10,451 nucleotides of DNA from Entamoeba invadens IP1 (taxonomy: Eukaryota; Evosea; Mastigamoebida; Endamoebidae). The translations under genes were made by a program, and so were the position numbers. The stretch is from positions 7,736 to 18,186 of the forward strand of contig NW_004443767.1 in the NCBI RefSeq assembly GCF_000330505.1. Reading direction: 5' to 3'. The notes beneath the pieces are model-generated. The model did not search any database and was not told the origin of the DNA. It was given only the letters and a program-made list of their open reading frames with translations. Shown here one piece after another: positions 8,762 to 10,451 of the stretch. The stretch's first letter is position 1. The number at the start of each line of letters is the position of its first letter.

Positions 8762-8780
8762 TGTTAAGTTAAATTACACA
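8762..8780. repeat. Right 19-bp direct repeat flanking the GC-rich insert
   Basis: Exact second copy of the repeat at 8309-8327. AT-rich DNA resumes immediately after it, so it coincides with the composition boundary, as expected for a target duplication. Confidence 0.85.
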
Positions 8781-9180
8781 TTTATTGTATTATTATTGTT
8801 TTTTTTTATTGTTCATTATTTTTATTATTATTTGATAACATATATTATATTAATCAATTGTGTTTTAAAAAAATCAATAGTATAAACTTAATTTAAAAAA
8901 CTATTAATAATATCAGTCAAGAACGATAATGCCATGTATTTACGTGGCATTACACAATTTGCAAAAAGCAAAAATTTACCTTGTGGTTTTGTGTTCCAAA
9001 TATTTCTTTTCATTCCACAGGTTTTTTATAACGTATTATCTTGATTTGTCCTTTCAAAAATCGTTATATTTTATAATAAAAATGCTATAATATTTTGTTC
9101 TGAACATCAAGAACTATTTAAACTCGACAATTGAAATAATAGATAAAACATACACGAGTCGAAAACGGTGTATAAAAATT
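8781..9180. other. AT-rich spacer with one small hairpin
   Basis: I see no gene. T-rich runs with TTA repeats (about 8782-8830) follow the insert. A hairpin formed by aatgccatg (8928-8936) and cgtggcatt (8943-8951), 8 of 9 positions paired plus one G-T wobble, is the only structured word noted. Composition is very AT-rich: 7 G/C in 8821-8880. Confidence 0.6.
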
Positions 9181-9310
9181 GAGCAGGGTCTGGAGCACAA
9201 GAGGAACTTAAGGTTATGTCTTCATGTAGTTGTATACAGTCTACAGCTATTTGAGTTGGTCTAAATACAATCAGAAAAGTGACTTGGGGGCTTTGTCTTC
9301 ACAAAGCTAC
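9181..9310. other. Second, smaller GC-richer island, unidentified
   Basis: I count 54 G/C in 130 bases (about 42%), well above the surrounding DNA. It holds a perfect 6-bp hairpin, gctttg (9290-9295) with caaagc (9302-9307), and a 5-bp stem, tgtag (9225-9229) with ctaca (9241-9245), around a loop containing the palindrome tgtataca. It has no open frame of note and no clear flanking duplication. The 9-mer gctatttga is shared with the larger insert (8635-8643), which may be chance. It may be an old fragment of a retroposed RNA or a SINE. Confidence 0.4.
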
Positions 9311-10249
9311 AAATCGATACCATTTATATCAGTTTAAATACAATGTGTAAATTATTCGTTATTCATTCTTTTCCTATTTTTTATTGCTCATTTTTTGACT
9401 TTAATTATTTGAAAAAAAATAAACAAAAATTCTATTTTTGTTCATTTCGATTTTTATGGAAATTATAATTCAACATTAGTTTTGATGTATTTAAAAATAT
9501 ATTTAAGTTTTCTTTATTAGATAAATTTCATATTTAATTTCATTTACTAAATATAATTTTCGTTATACATGCTACAATAACAATAAAAAGCCAAAACTTT
9601 TTTTAAAAACATTCAAAAAAACAATTTTGAGAAATTATGTTTTATTATCTTTTGAAAAATTTTAGACTGGGCATTTTAGGAGTTGCGACTTCATAAATAC
9701 AGTATTTTGTTGTTGTGCTTGTGTTTTCTTTACAAACAATTCAATTTAAATTACTTGATGTTTGTTTTGTAATTATAATGATGATTTAGCAAACATAAAA
9801 GACAATGAAACCAAAATCATACAAATGATTTGTTTTTTAATTTATTTTAATTCAAAAACCAAAAAACTAAAAAAACAATTAAGGCAACCAAGTTAAAACA
9901 AATTTAAACTTCATACATCAACTTCAAGTTACCAACATTTTGCAGAAATTGTTCAAAGCAGCTTGTCTCTTATTTACCCACCAGTAAATTGAATAATACC
10001 CCATGTTAAAGTGTCAAAGTGAAAACATAATTAGAACCATCACAACCATTACTTTGGTGTATTACATGTATAATTTCAGGATTTGATTATAAATAAAGGC
10101 GTCTTGATATAATTGAATTCTTTGTTCGGCTCGATATTTTTATGAATTATAATAAAAATGAATAATAACAACAATAAATTATTGTTTGTTATAAAATAAA
10201 ATTTATCATTTAAGCCAGACTTTTTACGAGATATTTAATTATAATAATT
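9311..10249. other. AT-rich spacer, no gene seen
   Basis: No frame, RNA gene or element end is recognisable. The stretch is composed of poly-A and poly-T tracts and AT-rich words. Confidence 0.6.
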
Positions 10250-10316
10250 GAAGTCTTATTATTATAATCATAAAATAATAATAATACTTCTTTAAGACTT
10301 CGTTTGAAGAAGTATT
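10250..10316. repeat. Interleaved inverted repeats (A-B-A'-B')
   Basis: Two perfect inverted repeats interlock: gaagtctta (10250-10258) with taagacttc (10293-10301), and aatacttctt (10283-10292) with aagaagtatt (10307-10316). The second arm of the first repeat begins exactly where the first arm of the second repeat ends. The two hairpins have crossed topology, so they are alternatives or would form a pseudoknot. No function is known. Confidence 0.5.
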
Positions 10317-10451
10317 TATATTTAAATTGAGCAATTTTAATAGAGTTATTTATACTATATTATTTGATTTTATTGATCATTAAAACAAAGTTGGTATTCT
10401 TTGTGTTTCGAAACATTTTTGTGCACATTGATTGTTTGAAAATTGTGATAC

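Larger units (their letters stand above)
8325..8764. mobile_element. Unrecognised GC-rich structured insert (SINE-like or small TIR element)
   Basis: About 434-440 bp lie between 19-bp perfect direct repeats. In 8341-8760 I count 189 G/C (45%), against 7/60 in each of 8221-8280 and 8821-8880. The two ends are complementary: acagagaga (8325-8333) with tctctctgt (8756-8764), then tcaa (8334-8337) with ttga (8747-8750) across a 5-nt bulge. Between them lie many perfect short hairpins: 8383-8399 (5 bp, 7-nt loop), 8411-8432 (7 bp), 8439-8455 (5 bp, 7-nt loop), 8533-8556 (6 bp), 8621-8640 (6 bp, with an outer 4-bp stem 8613-8616/8647-8650), 8661-8675 (6 bp, 3-nt loop) and 8721-8737 (6 bp, 5-nt loop). 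There is no A-tail and no convincing tRNA cloverleaf. A 71-codon minus-strand frame inside shows no known domain. This could be a retroposed copy of a structured RNA gene, a SINE, or a non-autonomous TIR element. The strand is undetermined. Confidence 0.7.

Noticed and set aside
9160..9360. Target duplication (gtgtataaaaatt / gtgtaaatta) around the second island
   Set aside because: The match is short, imperfect and AT-rich, so it does not support an insertion boundary.

Overview
The window reads as a very AT-rich eukaryotic, probably invertebrate animal, genome. It has no bacterial operons, contains a spliced transposase gene, and is dominated by mobile elements in gene-poor DNA. I see no intact host gene, tRNA, rRNA or CRISPR array. 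The species cannot be told from the sequence.

Layout. (1) From the left edge to 2211 lies a decayed, plus-strand transposase that looks like the hAT superfamily. Its reading frame runs 2 -> 1 -> 0 -> 1 (start position modulo 3), with four in-frame stops. Its 5' part lies outside the window. (2) 2212-5213 is about 3 kb of non-coding AT-rich DNA with a few hairpins. (3) 5214-7711 is a nearly complete Mutator-like (MULE) DNA transposon. It has a perfect 9-bp target duplication, terminal inverted repeats of about 120 bp built partly from a 15-bp tandem motif, and one minus-strand transposase gene. That gene carries a FLYWCH-type zinc finger, a 227-nt intron and a complete D-D-E catalytic set. It is interrupted only by one-base slips in A-runs. 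(4) 7712-8308 is AT-rich spacer. (5) 8325-8764 is a sharply bounded GC-rich insert (189 G/C in 8341-8760, 45%, against 7/60 in each of two nearby flank lines). It is flanked by a 19-bp perfect direct repeat, its two ends are complementary to each other, and it is packed with perfect hairpins. I do not recognise it. It looks like a retroposed structured RNA, a SINE-like element or a small TIR element, and is the best candidate here for something undescribed. (6) 8765-10451 is AT-rich, with a smaller GC-richer island at 9181-9310 and a cluster of interleaved inverted repeats at 10250-10316.

Together these record at least three independent insertions: an old hAT-like relic, a young MULE, and the GC-rich element, whose direct repeats are still perfect. 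In the MULE, the transposase would bind the inverted repeats and cut the element out for reinsertion. Nothing suggests the three elements cooperate.
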